Shown here: piece by piece, positions 34,920 to 43,993 of the stretch
Position numbering within the stretch: the stretch's first letter is position 1
How the letters are laid out: every line of letters begins with the position of its first letter
Source: a bacterium
GTDB taxonomy: Bacteria; Chloroflexota; Dehalococcoidia; Tepidiformales; Tepidiformaceae
NCBI GenBank assembly: GCA_003577245.1
Contig: QEVS01000006.1
Span: forward strand, 62,001-126,000
Reading direction: 5' to 3'
DNA length: 64,000 nucleotides
The notes under the pieces: model-generated
Seen by the model: only the letters and a program-made list of their open reading frames with translations
What the model was told of the DNA's origin: nothing
Databases searched by the model: none
Made by a program: the position numbers and the translations under genes

Positions 34920-35912
34920 TCAGTAGCCCAGCTTCGGATCGACCACGTTCTCCAGCTTCTCCCCGGCCATGAAACGTCCAAGGTTCTCCAGGAAAAGCTC
35001 CGCCGATCGGCGCCCGTACCCCTCGATCGAACCCGAAACGTGCGGCGTCATGATCACATTGTCCATGCCCCAGAGCGGGCTCTCAGGCGGCAGCGGCTCG
35101 GGGTCGAACACGTCGAGCGCGGCCGCCGCGATCGTCCCGTCCCGGAGCGCCGCAATGAGCGCGTCCTGGTCCACCACGGCGCCCCGTGCGATGTTCACGA
35201 GCGTCGCAGTGGGCTTCATCATCGCCAGTTCGCGAGCCCCTACCAGGTGGTGCGTCTCGGGCGTCAGCGGCACGCACAGCACCAGGAAGTCGGACTCGCG
35301 AAGCAGCCGCTCCAGGTCTTCGTAGGGCACCACCTCGTCGCAATCGGGGTCGGCCGCTCCCGGGGGCGCCGTGCGCCGCGACGCAACCACGCGCATGTCG
35401 AAGGCACGCGCTCGCCGGGCCGTCTCTCTGCCGATGGCGCCCAGCCCGGCAATGCCCATTGTCTGACCCGCCAGCTCACCCACGCGCCAGGCGTTCCAGC
35501 GCCGCTCGCCCTGGGTGCGAACGGCCTGGTGCAGGTTCTTGGCCAGCATCAGCACCGTGCCCATCACCCACTCCGCAATGGAGACGGCCACCAGCCCGCT
35601 CACGTTCGTCACCACGAACCCCCGTTCCAGGAGCCCTTCGTTAGCCAGCCGGTCCACGCCGGCATTGATGACCTGGAACCACCCCAGGTTTGGCGCCGCC
35701 TCGATGTATTCCCGCGCAATGCTTGTCGGTCCAAAGAGCACGTCGGCCGTTGCCAGCTGCCTCTTCCATTCCTCCGCCTCCGGTCCCGCGCCGCCCGGCC
35801 GCGCTATCCCCGGCAGATGCACCACCTGCACCCGCGGGTCGACGCGTCCGATCGCGTCCAGGACCTCGTCCCGGACCGGGAACCCGACTACCACCGTAAC
35901 TGGCCCGTCCAC
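34920..35912 (-). CDS. D-isomer-specific 2-hydroxyacid dehydrogenase
   Basis: 330 residues. NAD-binding GIAGLGAIGRETARRA near 145, catalytic Arg in LVNIARGAVVDQDAL near 232, Glu in DVFDPEPLPPES near 263 and His in NVIMTPHVSGS near 285. Reduces a 2-oxoacid or oxidises a D-2-hydroxyacid; substrate not determined (phosphoglycerate, glyoxylate and formate subfamilies are unlikely from the short N-terminal domain). GTG start with AGGAGG; nine bases after the stop of the phosphoesterase gene, so cotranscribed with it. Confidence 0.92.
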   Translation of the reverse strand: MDGPVTVVVGFPVRDEVLDAIGRVDPRVQVVHLPGIARPGGAGPEAEEWKRQLATADVLFGPTSIAREYIEAAPNLGWFQVINAGVDRLANEGLLERGFVVTNVSGLVAVSIAEWVMGTVLMLAKNLHQAVRTQGERRWNAWRVGELAGQTMGIAGLGAIGRETARRARAFDMRVVASRRTAPPGAADPDCDEVVPYEDLERLLRESDFLVLCVPLTPETHHLVGARELAMMKPTATLVNIARGAVVDQDALIAALRDGTIAAAALDVFDPEPLPPESPLWGMDNVIMTPHVSGSIEGYGRRSAELFLENLGRFMAGEKLENVVDPKLGY

Positions 35913-35921
35913 TGGCGCCTC

Positions 35922-36656
35922 CTAGCGGCCGCGCGCGAGGCGTTCGATGAGCGGCCCCGGCAGCCCGGCCGCCATCATCCTCTGCTGCGTCGCCGCGATA
36001 TCGTACTCAACCCGCCGGAACGTGGCCTCCCCGGTGCCCGTGTCCAGGATGGCATAGCCGGCCCGCGCGTCCCCGTCTCGCGGCTGACCCACGCTGCCCG
36101 GGTTGATGCACACCGGCCCCGCGCCGAGCTCCACCACGCCACCGTGCTCCGGGACAACGATGTCCAGCTCCCCGCTCACCGGGCCCTGGCGGACCACGAG
36201 CGGCAGGTGAGTGTGCCCGGTCACCGACCAGGGCGTCTCCTGCAGCGCGAAATGGCGTTCCGCCGCCTCGTAAGTCGAGAAGTACTCCCACACCGGGTCG
36301 GCCAGCGTCCCGTGAACAAGCGTGACCCCACCGTCGCGCACAACCTGCGGAAGTCCACGCAGGAACTCCAGCGTCGCCGGGGAGATCGTCTGCGCGGTCC
36401 AGCGGTTCGCCTCGGCCGCCAGCGGAACGAACTGGTCGAGCGGCAGGAGCCCGGCCGCGGCCCCGTCGTGATTCCCGCCCACGCCGGGCGCTTCCAGCTC
36501 AACCAGCCTGCCCACCACAGCGTCCGGGTCGGGGCCGTAGCCCACCACGTCGCCCAGGTGCCAGCAAGCATCGAAACCCTGGGCCGCCGCATCGCGGAGT
36601 ACCGCCTCGAGGGCTGCCAGGTTCGCGTGAATGTCGGCCAGGAGCGCCACCCGCAT
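35922..36656 (-). CDS. Metallophosphoesterase, YfcE/MJ0936-like
   Basis: 244 residues. All metal motifs of the calcineurin-like fold are visible: LADIHAN near the N-terminus, GDVVGYGPDPD, GNHDGA, LVHGTL and GHTHLPL. A phosphodiesterase of the small single-domain type; substrate unknown. Start is taken at the ATG before the first motif; a GTG nine codons upstream (36683) is also possible and would place TAAGCG six bases before it. Operon with the downstream dehydrogenase. Confidence 0.9.
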   Translation of the reverse strand: MRVALLADIHANLAALEAVLRDAAAQGFDACWHLGDVVGYGPDPDAVVGRLVELEAPGVGGNHDGAAAGLLPLDQFVPLAAEANRWTAQTISPATLEFLRGLPQVVRDGGVTLVHGTLADPVWEYFSTYEAAERHFALQETPWSVTGHTHLPLVVRQGPVSGELDIVVPEHGGVVELGAGPVCINPGSVGQPRDGDARAGYAILDTGTGEATFRRVEYDIAATQQRMMAAGLPGPLIERLARGR

Positions 36657-36716
36657 GCCCGGCCAGCGTAGCATGAGCCGCACATGCGCCGCTTATGGCG
36701 TAACGAAGTGGTTGCC

Positions 36717-36722
36717 TATACT
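36717..36722 (+). promoter_or_regulatory. -10 element of a leaderless promoter (tsaE)
   Basis: TATACT ends six bases before the ATG of tsaE, without any Shine-Dalgarno. It is the best match to the sigma-70 -10 among the leaderless candidates here. Confidence 0.65.
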
Positions 36723-36728
36723 GGGCAT

Positions 36729-37202
36729 ATGGGGGAAAAGCACGACATCGAACTGGCCACCGGCGGCGAACAGGAGACTCGCGAGGTCGGGGAGCGCCTC
36801 GGCCGCGTGCTCCAGCGCGGCGATGTAGTTCTCCTCAGCGGCGACCTCGGAACCGGCAAGACCTGCCTTGTCCAGGGCATTGGGCGCGGGCTCGAATGCC
36901 AGGCCCCGGTAACAAGCCCATCGTTTGTGCTCATGAACGAGTATGACGGCCGCGAGCGCCTCTTCCACGTCGACCTCTATCGCATGGAAGACGTGGAAGA
37001 GCTCGATGAGCTGGGCCTGTGGGACTACCCGGAGCAGGGGATCCTCGTGATCGAATGGCCCGAACGTGGCGCCGAGCTCCTCCCCGGCGACGGCCTCGTC
37101 ATCGAGCTCCGCTATGGCGACTTCGACCGCCAGCGCAGGCTGCGCTTCCTGCCACGGGGGCCTCGCGGCGCCGCCCTTGTCGAGGCGCTCGGAGTAGCGT
37201 GA
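36729..37202 (+). CDS. tsaE: tRNA threonylcarbamoyladenosine biosynthesis ATPase TsaE
   Basis: 157 residues. P-loop VVLLSGDLGTGKTCLVQGIG, then VTSPSFVLMNEY and LFHVDLYRMEDVEELDELGL (Walker B region), VIEWPERG. Works with TsaB and TsaD in the t6A modification of tRNA reading ANN codons. Its stop overlaps the GTG start of tsaB. The start ATG is supported by a -10 element at leaderless distance; a longer version starting 45 bases upstream would lie across that promoter. Confidence 0.95.
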   Translation: MGEKHDIELATGGEQETREVGERLGRVLQRGDVVLLSGDLGTGKTCLVQGIGRGLECQAPVTSPSFVLMNEYDGRERLFHVDLYRMEDVEELDELGLWDYPEQGILVIEWPERGAELLPGDGLVIELRYGDFDRQRRLRFLPRGPRGAALVEALGVA

Positions 37203-37813
37203 CCACCGTCCTCTGCATCGATACCGCCTCGGGGCCCTTCGCGCTGGCCCTCGCCGTTGATGGCCAGGTCGTCGCCACTTCTGTGCAGGACGCGCCGCGC
37301 GACCACTCAAAGGCGCTCCTGCCGGCCATCAAAGAGCTGCTCCACGGACGCCCATCGCTCGATGGTATCGCCGTGGTCAAAGGCCCCGGGAGCTACGCCG
37401 GGCTGCGCGTGGGCATCGCCACCGCCGAAGGGCTCGCCCTCGCCCACGGCATTCCGCTGCGCGGCATCGCCACCCTGCTCGCTGTCAAGGCGGCATCCGG
37501 CCTCGATGATGTCACCGCCATCCACCCGGCCGGCCGCGGCGAATTCGCAGCGCAGACTTTCACCAACGGCGAGCAAGTTGGCCCCGCCGAAGCCCTCAAG
37601 GCCGGCGACCTCGCCGGGTTGCACCTGGCCGGCGAAGGCGCAGGCGCCCTCGGCGGGATGGAAATCGGCCCCGCCGAACGCTGCCGGGCGGCCCTCGCCG
37701 GGCTGCTCCCCGCCTTCGCCGAAGGCTCCTCCGAAAGCATCGATGCGGTCTACCTCCGCGAACCGAACATCACCCTTCCGCGGCGCTCCGGCCAACCCCT
37801 GCTCGCCCGCTGA
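37199..37813 (+). CDS. tsaB: tRNA threonylcarbamoyladenosine biosynthesis protein TsaB
   Basis: 204 residues of ASKHA fold: VLCIDTASGPFALALAV, HSKALLPAIKELL, and VVKGPGSYAGLRVGIATAEGLAL, the signature of the family. The C-terminal region is shorter than in E. coli. Forms a complex with TsaD (outside the window) and TsaE. GTG start overlaps the tsaE stop by three bases, translationally coupled. rimI, normally a neighbour, is at 12.2 kb. Confidence 0.95.
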   Translation: MTTVLCIDTASGPFALALAVDGQVVATSVQDAPRDHSKALLPAIKELLHGRPSLDGIAVVKGPGSYAGLRVGIATAEGLALAHGIPLRGIATLLAVKAASGLDDVTAIHPAGRGEFAAQTFTNGEQVGPAEALKAGDLAGLHLAGEGAGALGGMEIGPAERCRAALAGLLPAFAEGSSESIDAVYLREPNITLPRRSGQPLLAR

Positions 37814-37846
37814 ACAAGACCATCCCGAACGGAGACCAAACGGACC

Positions 37847-38296
37847 ATGGAACGAACCCTCGTGCTCGTAAAGCCCGATGCCATGCAACGCGGCCTCGCC
37901 GGCGAAGTCATCGGCCGCCTTGAGCGCCGCGGACTCCGCATCGTTGCCATGAAGCTCCTCCAGATCGATGCCGCCCTCGCCCGGCGCCACTACGCCGAGC
38001 ACGAGGGCAAGCCGTTCTTCCCCGGCCTCGTCGAATACATCACCAGCGCCCCCGTCATCGCCGCTGTCCTTGAAGGGCCCAACGCCATCCAGGTGGTGCG
38101 AAACACCGTCGGCGCCACCAACCCCGTCGAGGCCGCCCCCGGCAGCATCCGCGCCGATTTCGGCCTCGAACGCGGCCGCAACCTGGTCCATGCCAGCGAC
38201 AGCCCCGCCAGCGGCGAACGCGAGGCTGCCCTCTTCTTCTCCCCGGGCGAAATCATCTCCTGGACGCGCGACACCGACCGCTGGATCATCGAATAG
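37847..38296 (+). CDS. ndk: Nucleoside diphosphate kinase
   Basis: 149 residues. [20 protein letters not shown] at the start and the phosphohistidine region [20 protein letters not shown], where His is the phosphate carrier. Equilibrates NDPs and NTPs. Length and motifs are standard. Located 33 bases after tsaB with GGAGACC before ATG, so in the same operon. Confidence 0.97.
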   Translation: MERTLVLVKPDAMQRGLAGEVIGRLERRGLRIVAMKLLQIDAALARRHYAEHEGKPFFPGLVEYITSAPVIAAVLEGPNAIQVVRNTVGATNPVEAAPGSIRADFGLERGRNLVHASDSPASGEREAALFFSPGEIISWTRDTDRWIIE

Positions 38297-38311
38297 CCCA
38301 CCGGGGTCCGC

Positions 38312-39514
38312 CTACCGCCCGGGCGGGTCCGAAAGCGCCCTCTCGATGAGCCTGAGCCCGAACTCCACGCCCAGCTCCAGCGCGTCCTCATCGATCACGA
38401 AGCCCGGGTCGTGGTGGCGGCCGGCGATGCCCTTCGCCTCGTTGCGCGCACCCAGCCAGAAGTAGCAGCCGGGCCGCTGTTGGAGGAAGTCCGCCATGTC
38501 GTCCGCCCCCATGCTCGGCGCGGCATGAATGCCCCCTTCGCCGAAGAGCTTCGCAGCCTCGTCGCGGACCATGGCCGTAACAACGCCGTCGTTCACAAGG
38601 GGCGGGCAGCTCGTCGTGTGCTTCAGTTCGAAAGTGGCGCCAAAGGCAGCGCACACCCCCGCCAGGATCTCCTCCGTCCGCTGCAGCATCAGCACCCGCA
38701 CGCGGTCGTTGTAGGTGCGAATCGTGCCCGTCATCGCTGCCGATTCGGCGATGACGTTTCCCCGGAAACCGGCCTCAATCTTGCCGATAGTGAGCACCGC
38801 CGTTTCCGAAGGGCCCACCGAGCGGCTCACAACCGTCTGCAAGGCCGTGATGGCATGGGCGGCCACAACTACCGCGTCGACCGATTGGTGGGGCGCGGCG
38901 GCGTGCCCGCCTCGTCCCGTGATCTCGATTCGGATGGCCGTGGGCGAGGCGAAGAAAGGCCCCGGTGCGACATTTATCGAGCCGATTGGAATGTCGGCGC
39001 TGATGTGAAGCCCCAGCACCTGGTCCATTCGAGGCGACTCCAGCACGCCGTCAGCGATGCAGGCGCGGGCCCCGCCCGACGACTCCTCGGCCGGCTGGAA
39101 GACGAACCGCACGCTTCCGGGAAGCGTGGCCGACCCTTTCGCCAGGATTTCCGCGAGCCCAAGCGCGATCGCCATGTGGGAATCGTGCCCGCAGGCGTGC
39201 ATCACCCCGGCGTTCTCCGAGGCGAACGGAAGCTCGCTCCGTTCTGGTACCGGGAGGGCGTCAATGTCGGCGCGCCAGAGCACGGCGGGCCCCTTCCGGC
39301 TGCTCTCAACAACACCGGTGGCGCCCGTGGTGGCAATTGGCCTCACGTGCGCCAGGCCGAGCTCCTGGAGACGGTCCAGGATGACCTGCTGGGTGCGGTG
39401 CTCCTTCCACGACACCTCCGGGTGCCGGTGGAAGTCGCGGCGCGTGTCTATCAGCTTTTCGCGGATCGCGCGGACTTCGGGCCGGACCTGTGAGAACGGA
39501 GAGCGCCTGTACAC
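38312..39514 (-). CDS. M20 family amidohydrolase (N-acyl-amino-acid/hippurate hydrolase type)
   Basis: 400 residues. Metal ligands in MHACGHDSHMAIALG and QPAEESSGGARACI; HTTSCPPLVND and SMGADDMADFLQQRPG supply the remaining His/Asp positions. The dimerisation domain lies at about 180-290. Cleaves N-acyl or amide bonds of amino-acid derivatives; HipO, AbgB and indole-acetyl-amino acid hydrolases belong here. GTG start; TAAGCT is found seven bases upstream on the same strand, another leaderless-type arrangement. Confidence 0.93.
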   Translation of the reverse strand: MYRRSPFSQVRPEVRAIREKLIDTRRDFHRHPEVSWKEHRTQQVILDRLQELGLAHVRPIATTGATGVVESSRKGPAVLWRADIDALPVPERSELPFASENAGVMHACGHDSHMAIALGLAEILAKGSATLPGSVRFVFQPAEESSGGARACIADGVLESPRMDQVLGLHISADIPIGSINVAPGPFFASPTAIRIEITGRGGHAAAPHQSVDAVVVAAHAITALQTVVSRSVGPSETAVLTIGKIEAGFRGNVIAESAAMTGTIRTYNDRVRVLMLQRTEEILAGVCAAFGATFELKHTTSCPPLVNDGVVTAMVRDEAAKLFGEGGIHAAPSMGADDMADFLQQRPGCYFWLGARNEAKGIAGRHHDPGFVIDEDALELGVEFGLRLIERALSDPPGR

Positions 39515-39544
39515 GCGCCGGAGCTTAGCACATGCCTCGATGCG

Positions 39545-40477
39545 TCATTCACCGGCCGTGGCCGCCGCGGCCGTGCGCCCGCTCACCCGCGAGGCCAGCT
39601 GCGTAAAGCGCACTCCCTGCACGAGGGCCACGCCCGCAACGATGAGCGCCAGCCCCACAAGCAGGTTCCAGCCCACCGGCTCGTCGAGCAGCAGCCAGCC
39701 GAGGGTCACGCCAATGGGTGGCATCATGTAGGTAACCACGGCCGCGCGCACGGCCCCGACCTCGCCGATGAGCCACATGTAGATGACCACCGCGAAACCT
39801 GAGCCCGCTGCCCCCAGGGTGAGCAGGCTCCCCCATTCCGCCGCCCCCATACGGGCATCATCGAAGGCCCCTGTCGCCAGCGCCACCGGCGCAAGGAAGC
39901 AGGCGGCAAACCCGATCTGGCCAATCGTCAGCGGCAGCGCTGGCACGTGCCCCAGCCAGCGGCGAATCGATACGCTCGAGAAGGCATAGCACACGGTCGC
40001 GCCAACCATGGCGAGCATTCCCCGCAGCGATTCTCCATCAACCCCGGACGTGCCTCCTCCCATCACCGCCACCACCCCGCCAAAGCCGAGCGCCAGGCCC
40101 AGCACGCGCGCCCGCGAGAAGTCATCTGCCCGGATCAGCATCACCGAGAAGATGGCCGCCCACAGCGGCATTCCCGAATTGATGATGCTCGCAACCCCGC
40201 TCTCCACGTGGTGCTCCCCGTATCCATAGAGCGACCAGGGGAGTGCGAAGTTCGCAAACCCGAGTCCCGCCAGCGCCATCCATGTCCGGCCATCGCGGGG
40301 GAACTGGCGCCGCGCTATCCACGCGAACGGCACGAGCGTCGCCAGCCCGAGCGCGGTCCGCCCCGAGCTGATGCCCAGCGCCTGCACATCGGCATCGGCA
40401 AGAACACGGATGAAGAGAAACGACGCCCCCCAGACAAGGGCGAGCGTCAGCAGAGCAGCAACCTGGCGAGTGGTCAA
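39545..40477 (-). CDS. EamA/DMT family transporter
   Basis: 310 residues with about ten membrane helices in two EamA repeats (first with ALTLALVWGASFLFIRVLAD and ALGLATLVPFAWIARR; second with LRGMLAMVGATVCYAFSSVS and MMPPIGVTLGWLLLDEPVG). The WGASF and DEP features are family landmarks. Substrate, probably a small organic or amino-acid-like molecule, is unknown. Starts with TTG, 51 bases after the YkgJ-like stop; may be in the same transcript. Confidence 0.92.
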   Translation of the reverse strand: MTTRQVAALLTLALVWGASFLFIRVLADADVQALGISSGRTALGLATLVPFAWIARRQFPRDGRTWMALAGLGFANFALPWSLYGYGEHHVESGVASIINSGMPLWAAIFSVMLIRADDFSRARVLGLALGFGGVVAVMGGGTSGVDGESLRGMLAMVGATVCYAFSSVSIRRWLGHVPALPLTIGQIGFAACFLAPVALATGAFDDARMGAAEWGSLLTLGAAGSGFAVVIYMWLIGEVGAVRAAVVTYMMPPIGVTLGWLLLDEPVGWNLLVGLALIVAGVALVQGVRFTQLASRVSGRTAAAATAGE

Positions 40478-40528
40478 AGGCAGAAGTCCGGGATGGTTCG
40501 CGGTAGCTTCATCTACAGTAACGGAGTA

Positions 40529-41104
40529 TCACGCCTGGCGCTCGGGCCAATCGCTCCCCTGGCTTTCCCCGGATTGGAGCCGCTGCAGGCTGGCCACCAG
40601 TTCCACCCACTCCTCTTCGCCCAGCGGCGGCCCGGTGAAGCCCGGGCACTCCCTGTGCCGCAGCACGAGCGCGATCGCGCCCACTGCGCCCCGGCTCACG
40701 GGCCTTCCGGTCTCCACATCAAGCCAGGCGGGCTGGTACGGGTAGAGGCGGCAGGCCACGGGCCGCCCCTCGTACCGGGAGCACAGGAGGTCCTTCCCCA
40801 GGAGCGAGCATGCCCCTTCGCGCCTGGCCAGCAGGTACGGTTCGGCAAGGGGCAGTGCAATCGGTTCTCCGTTTTCGCATTCCAGGAACTGCGCCGGTGG
40901 CAGGCCCGAAGCACGCTGCATCCTTTCGGCATCGGCATCGCCAACGGGCACGCTTAGCGCCCGGCAGCACCATGCATTGCACGTTGCAGCGCGGCAGATG
41001 AAGCTGTTCTCGCCCGGGAGCACCAGGTCATACGATGAGTAGCGGCTCGCCACCGCGCGCCACAGGCGCCGGAGCACACCGCTGTCAACGGAGTCACGGT
41101 CCAC
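40529..41104 (-). CDS. YkgJ-family cysteine-cluster protein
   Basis: 191 residues. Cysteine cluster: FICRAATCNAWCCRALSVPV near residue 35, then LLCSRYEGRPVACRLYPYQP near 115. The C-x4-C-x3-CC then C...C-x-x-YP pattern is the YkgJ/FliB-like putative zinc or iron chelating family. Function is not established. GTG start with TAACAT six bases upstream and no Shine-Dalgarno. Divergent from the TPR gene. Confidence 0.85.
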   Translation of the reverse strand: MDRDSVDSGVLRRLWRAVASRYSSYDLVLPGENSFICRAATCNAWCCRALSVPVGDADAERMQRASGLPPAQFLECENGEPIALPLAEPYLLARREGACSLLGKDLLCSRYEGRPVACRLYPYQPAWLDVETGRPVSRGAVGAIALVLRHRECPGFTGPPLGEEEWVELVASLQRLQSGESQGSDWPERQA

Positions 41105-41110
41105 CTGGCC

Positions 41111-41116
41111 ATGTTA
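41111..41116 (-). promoter_or_regulatory. -10 element of a leaderless promoter (YkgJ-like gene)
   Basis: On the minus strand TAACAT ends six bases before the GTG start; the preceding sequence has no ribosome site. Confidence 0.55.
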
Positions 41117-41171
41117 GTTCAAGTGAGCCCCACGCTTGCGGGGGCCTACGGCAAGACGCACTTGAGCGCCG

Positions 41172-41201
41172 TTGCCCATTGGCAGCAGCGCGAAGTATAG
41201 T
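41172..41201 (+). promoter_or_regulatory. Promoter of the TPR gene
   Basis: TTGCCC and TATAGT separated by 18 bases; the start of transcription would fall about 25 bases before the GTG. Confidence 0.45.
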
Positions 41202-41233
41202 TGCCGTCCCCCGCGCGACGGGTCAGGTTTGCC

Positions 41234-42079
41234 GTGAGTAACGATCCGACCACCGAGACGATGTCCCCCGAAGACCGCTCACGCCTTCGCAAGCAGATGA
41301 GCGAGCAGGCCGTCAAGCTTGCTGTCAGTAGCCGCTGGGACGAAGCCGCCAGCCTCAACCGCGAATTCGTCCGCCTCTTTCCCGATGATGCCGAAGGCTA
41401 CAACAGGCTGGGCAAGTCGCTCACCGAACTCGGCCACGTCTCCGAGGCCCGCCAGTGCTACGGCAAGGCCCTCGAAGTCGATCCCGCCAACCAGATTGCC
41501 CGCCGCAACCTCGACAGGCTCGCCTCCATGAAGGACGCCGCAGGGGCGTCCCTGCCTTCCCAGCTCGATACGCGCATGTTCATCGAGGAGACCGGCAAGG
41601 CCAGCGTCACCACCCTGCAGGCAATCGACCCGGCGCAGGCTGCCACCCTCGATGCCGGGGACCTGGTCGAGCTTCGCCTCCAGGGCAACGCCGTCAATGT
41701 CCACAGCAAGGCCGGCGGCTATGTGGGCATGGTCGAGCCGCGGGTTGGGCTCCGCCTCGCGAAGATGATGGAGGGCGGCAACCTCTACTCCGCCGCGCTG
41801 GTCTCGGTTGCCGGCAACGAAATCAGGGTCATCATCCGCGAGACTTACCAGCACCCCTCTCTAATCGGCCGGGTGAGCTTCCCGCAGGCCCGGGCGGTCG
41901 CCGATGTGCGCCCCTACACCCGGCGCGGCCTTCTGCGTGGGGCCCTTGCCGACGACGCCGATTTCGGCGAAGACGACGAGTTCCCCGAAGAAGATGAGGA
42001 AGGCTGGTCCGAGACCAGCGAGGAGATCGAGCGCGAAACCGGGGCCGACGACGATTCGGACGACGAAGCATTCGATTGA
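41234..42079 (+). CDS. TPR-repeat protein with an acidic tail
   Basis: 281 residues. Two to three TPR helices at about 25-100 (AVKLAVSSRWDEAASLNREF, DDAEGYNRLGKSLTELGHV, EARQCYGKALEVDPANQIA), then a beta-rich domain (about 130-235; EAIDPAQ-like start, LRLQGNAVNVHSKAGGYVG) and a highly acidic C-terminus (FGEDDEFPEEDEEG). Probably a protein-interaction factor; the acidic tail could bind basic proteins or nucleic-acid-binding partners. No signal peptide. GTG start. Confidence 0.78.
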   Translation: MSNDPTTETMSPEDRSRLRKQMSEQAVKLAVSSRWDEAASLNREFVRLFPDDAEGYNRLGKSLTELGHVSEARQCYGKALEVDPANQIARRNLDRLASMKDAAGASLPSQLDTRMFIEETGKASVTTLQAIDPAQAATLDAGDLVELRLQGNAVNVHSKAGGYVGMVEPRVGLRLAKMMEGGNLYSAALVSVAGNEIRVIIRETYQHPSLIGRVSFPQARAVADVRPYTRRGLLRGALADDADFGEDDEFPEEDEEGWSETSEEIERETGADDDSDDEAFD

Positions 42080-42278
42080 GTTTGCGCAGCCAGGGCCGTA
42101 CAATCCCTCCATTCCTGCAGCGCCACCACGAGCGTAGGACGATGAAACGATGAAGATGATGCTCGCGACAAACCACCGGCGCCCACCTTTCGCCCGAAGG
42201 TAAAGGTTCCGCTCCACCGTTTCATCCCGCCTCGGGCACCAGCGCCCGAGCTTCCGCATAGCAGCAGGGGGCCCCTCA

Positions 42279-43202
42279 GTGATCCCACCTCCCGTCGAGG
42301 CCCGTGGCCTCGTCAAGAACTTCGGCTCATTCCGCGCGGTAGATGGCATCTCGTTCACCGTCAGGCAGGGTGAGTGCTTTGGCTTTCTCGGCCCGAATGG
42401 CGCGGGCAAGAGCACCACCATCCGCATGATCTGTTGCACATCACCCGTCGGCGGCGGCGAACTCCGCGTTCTCGGGCTTGACCCGCGCCGTCAATCTCGC
42501 GCCATCAAGGCCCGCCTGGGCATCGTCCCCCAGGAGGACAGCCTCGACCCCGACCTTCCCGTTCGCCAGAACCTGGAAGTCTACGCGCGCTACTACGGCG
42601 TGCCCCGCGCCATCGCCAGTGAGCGCATCTCCGAAAGCCTCGCCCTCTTCCAGCTCACCGAAAAGGCCAACTCCCCCGTCAGCGACCTCTCCGGTGGCAT
42701 GAAGCGGCGCCTCGTCATCGCCCGCTCCCTGGTCAACCAGCCCGAGATCCTTGTTCTCGATGAGCCCACCACCGGCCTCGACCCGCAGGCTCGCCATCTC
42801 GTCTGGCAGAAACTGCGCATGCTGCGCGCAAAGGGAGTCACCATGCTCCTCACCACCCACTACATGGACGAAGCGGCCCACCTCTGTGACCGCCTCGTCA
42901 TCATGCACCGCGGCAAGTTCCTCGCCGAAGGCAATCCCCACGACCTCATCCGCGACTACGCCGGCGAAGTCGTGCTCGAGCTCCGCATGGGGCACGACGA
43001 CCGCGCCCCGCTCCTCGGCGAGCTCACCGGCATCGACGGCGTCGCCATCGAAGAGGTCGAGGACATCGTCTACATCTTCGAAGCAGGCGATGCCGCCCGG
43101 CAGATCGCCGCCCGTATCGCCGACCCGGCGCTCGCATTCTTGCGCCCCGGCAACCTGGAGGATGTCTTCCTCCGCCTCACCGGAAGGGGGCTGCTCGATT
43201 GA
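42279..43202 (+). CDS. ABC transporter ATP-binding protein, NodI-like
   Basis: 307 residues. Walker A GPNGAGKSTT near 45, signature LSGGMKRRL near 143, Walker B ILVLDEPTTGLD near 162, H-loop TTHYMDEA near 200. The C-terminal third is the extra domain of NodI/CcmA/DrrA-type exporters. Provides energy for the permease encoded next, whose TTG start overlaps this stop by four bases. Substrate may be a lipid-linked saccharide, drug or other amphiphile. GTG start; a hairpin (CTCGGGC/GCCCGAG) lies 30 bases upstream. Confidence 0.92.
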   Translation: MIPPPVEARGLVKNFGSFRAVDGISFTVRQGECFGFLGPNGAGKSTTIRMICCTSPVGGGELRVLGLDPRRQSRAIKARLGIVPQEDSLDPDLPVRQNLEVYARYYGVPRAIASERISESLALFQLTEKANSPVSDLSGGMKRRLVIARSLVNQPEILVLDEPTTGLDPQARHLVWQKLRMLRAKGVTMLLTTHYMDEAAHLCDRLVIMHRGKFLAEGNPHDLIRDYAGEVVLELRMGHDDRAPLLGELTGIDGVAIEEVEDIVYIFEAGDAARQIAARIADPALAFLRPGNLEDVFLRLTGRGLLD

Positions 43203-43993
43203 CCGCCATCACCACCCGGCCAGACCTCTCCGCCGGCTCGTACCGCGTCTGGCAGCGCAACCGCGATGTCCAGTTTCGCCTCTGGCGCACCGAGCTCATC
43301 GGCGTCGTAGTCGAACCGTTCGTCGTCATCCTTGCCCTTGGCCTCGGCCTTGGCCAGTTTGTTAAGCTCAGCTCGGGCGAAGAGTACGTCGCCTTCCTCA
43401 CTCCCGGCCTGCTCGCCATGTTCCCCATGTTCGCCGCCGTCTTCGAATGCGCGTGGGGCAGCTACGTGCGCCTCGAAATGCAGCACACCTACGACGCTAT
43501 TATCGCCACCCCTGTCAGTGTCGACGACGTGATAACCGGCGAGATTCTCTGGGGCATGACCCGCGCCACGGTCAACGCTGCCTACATTCTTATCGTGGCC
43601 ATTGTCCTCAATCCCTGGCTCCACATGGTCGAGTCCCCCTGGGCACTCGCCATAATCCCCCTGTCCTTTGTACCGGGGCTCCTGTTCAGCGCCATCTCCA
43701 TCTGTTTCGCCTCTCTTGCCCGGGCAATGAGCCAGTTCAGCTACTTCTTCAACCTCGTGATCAACCCCATGTTCTGGTTCGGGGGCGCCTTCTTTCCCTT
43801 CGACGAGCTTCCCCACTGGGCGCAGATTCTCGGGTGGTTCATCCCCCTGACCCACGTGGTGGAACTCTATCGGGGCTTCCTCAAGGGCCAGTTCGAATGG
43901 TCAATGATCGGCGACTTCGCCTGGGTGGCGGCCGCCACGTTTGTCTTCTACTGGCTCGCGCTCGCGGGAATGCGCCGACGGATGATTCAGTAG
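43199..43993 (+). CDS. ABC-2 type transporter permease, NodJ-like
   Basis: 264 residues with six membrane helices (first about 32-52, VVEPFVVILALGLGLGQFV; last near 236-255). EYVAFLTPGLLAMFPMFAAV and the NPMFWFGGAFFPFDELPHW segment with its PF/PHW loop are typical of ABC-2 exporters of the NodJ type. Works with the ATPase encoded directly upstream (overlapping ATTGA). TTG start is forced by the overlap. Ends by overlapping the convergent enoyl-CoA hydratase gene by seven bases. Confidence 0.92.
   Translation: MTAITTRPDLSAGSYRVWQRNRDVQFRLWRTELIGVVVEPFVVILALGLGLGQFVKLSSGEEYVAFLTPGLLAMFPMFAAVFECAWGSYVRLEMQHTYDAIIATPVSVDDVITGEILWGMTRATVNAAYILIVAIVLNPWLHMVESPWALAIIPLSFVPGLLFSAISICFASLARAMSQFSYFFNLVINPMFWFGGAFFPFDELPHWAQILGWFIPLTHVVELYRGFLKGQFEWSMIGDFAWVAAATFVFYWLALAGMRRRMIQ

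Noticed and set aside
34440-36671. Plus-strand frame of 743 codons
   Set aside because: Runs antisense across three recognisable genes (XRE regulator, dehydrogenase, phosphoesterase); Arg/Pro/His-rich product without domains.
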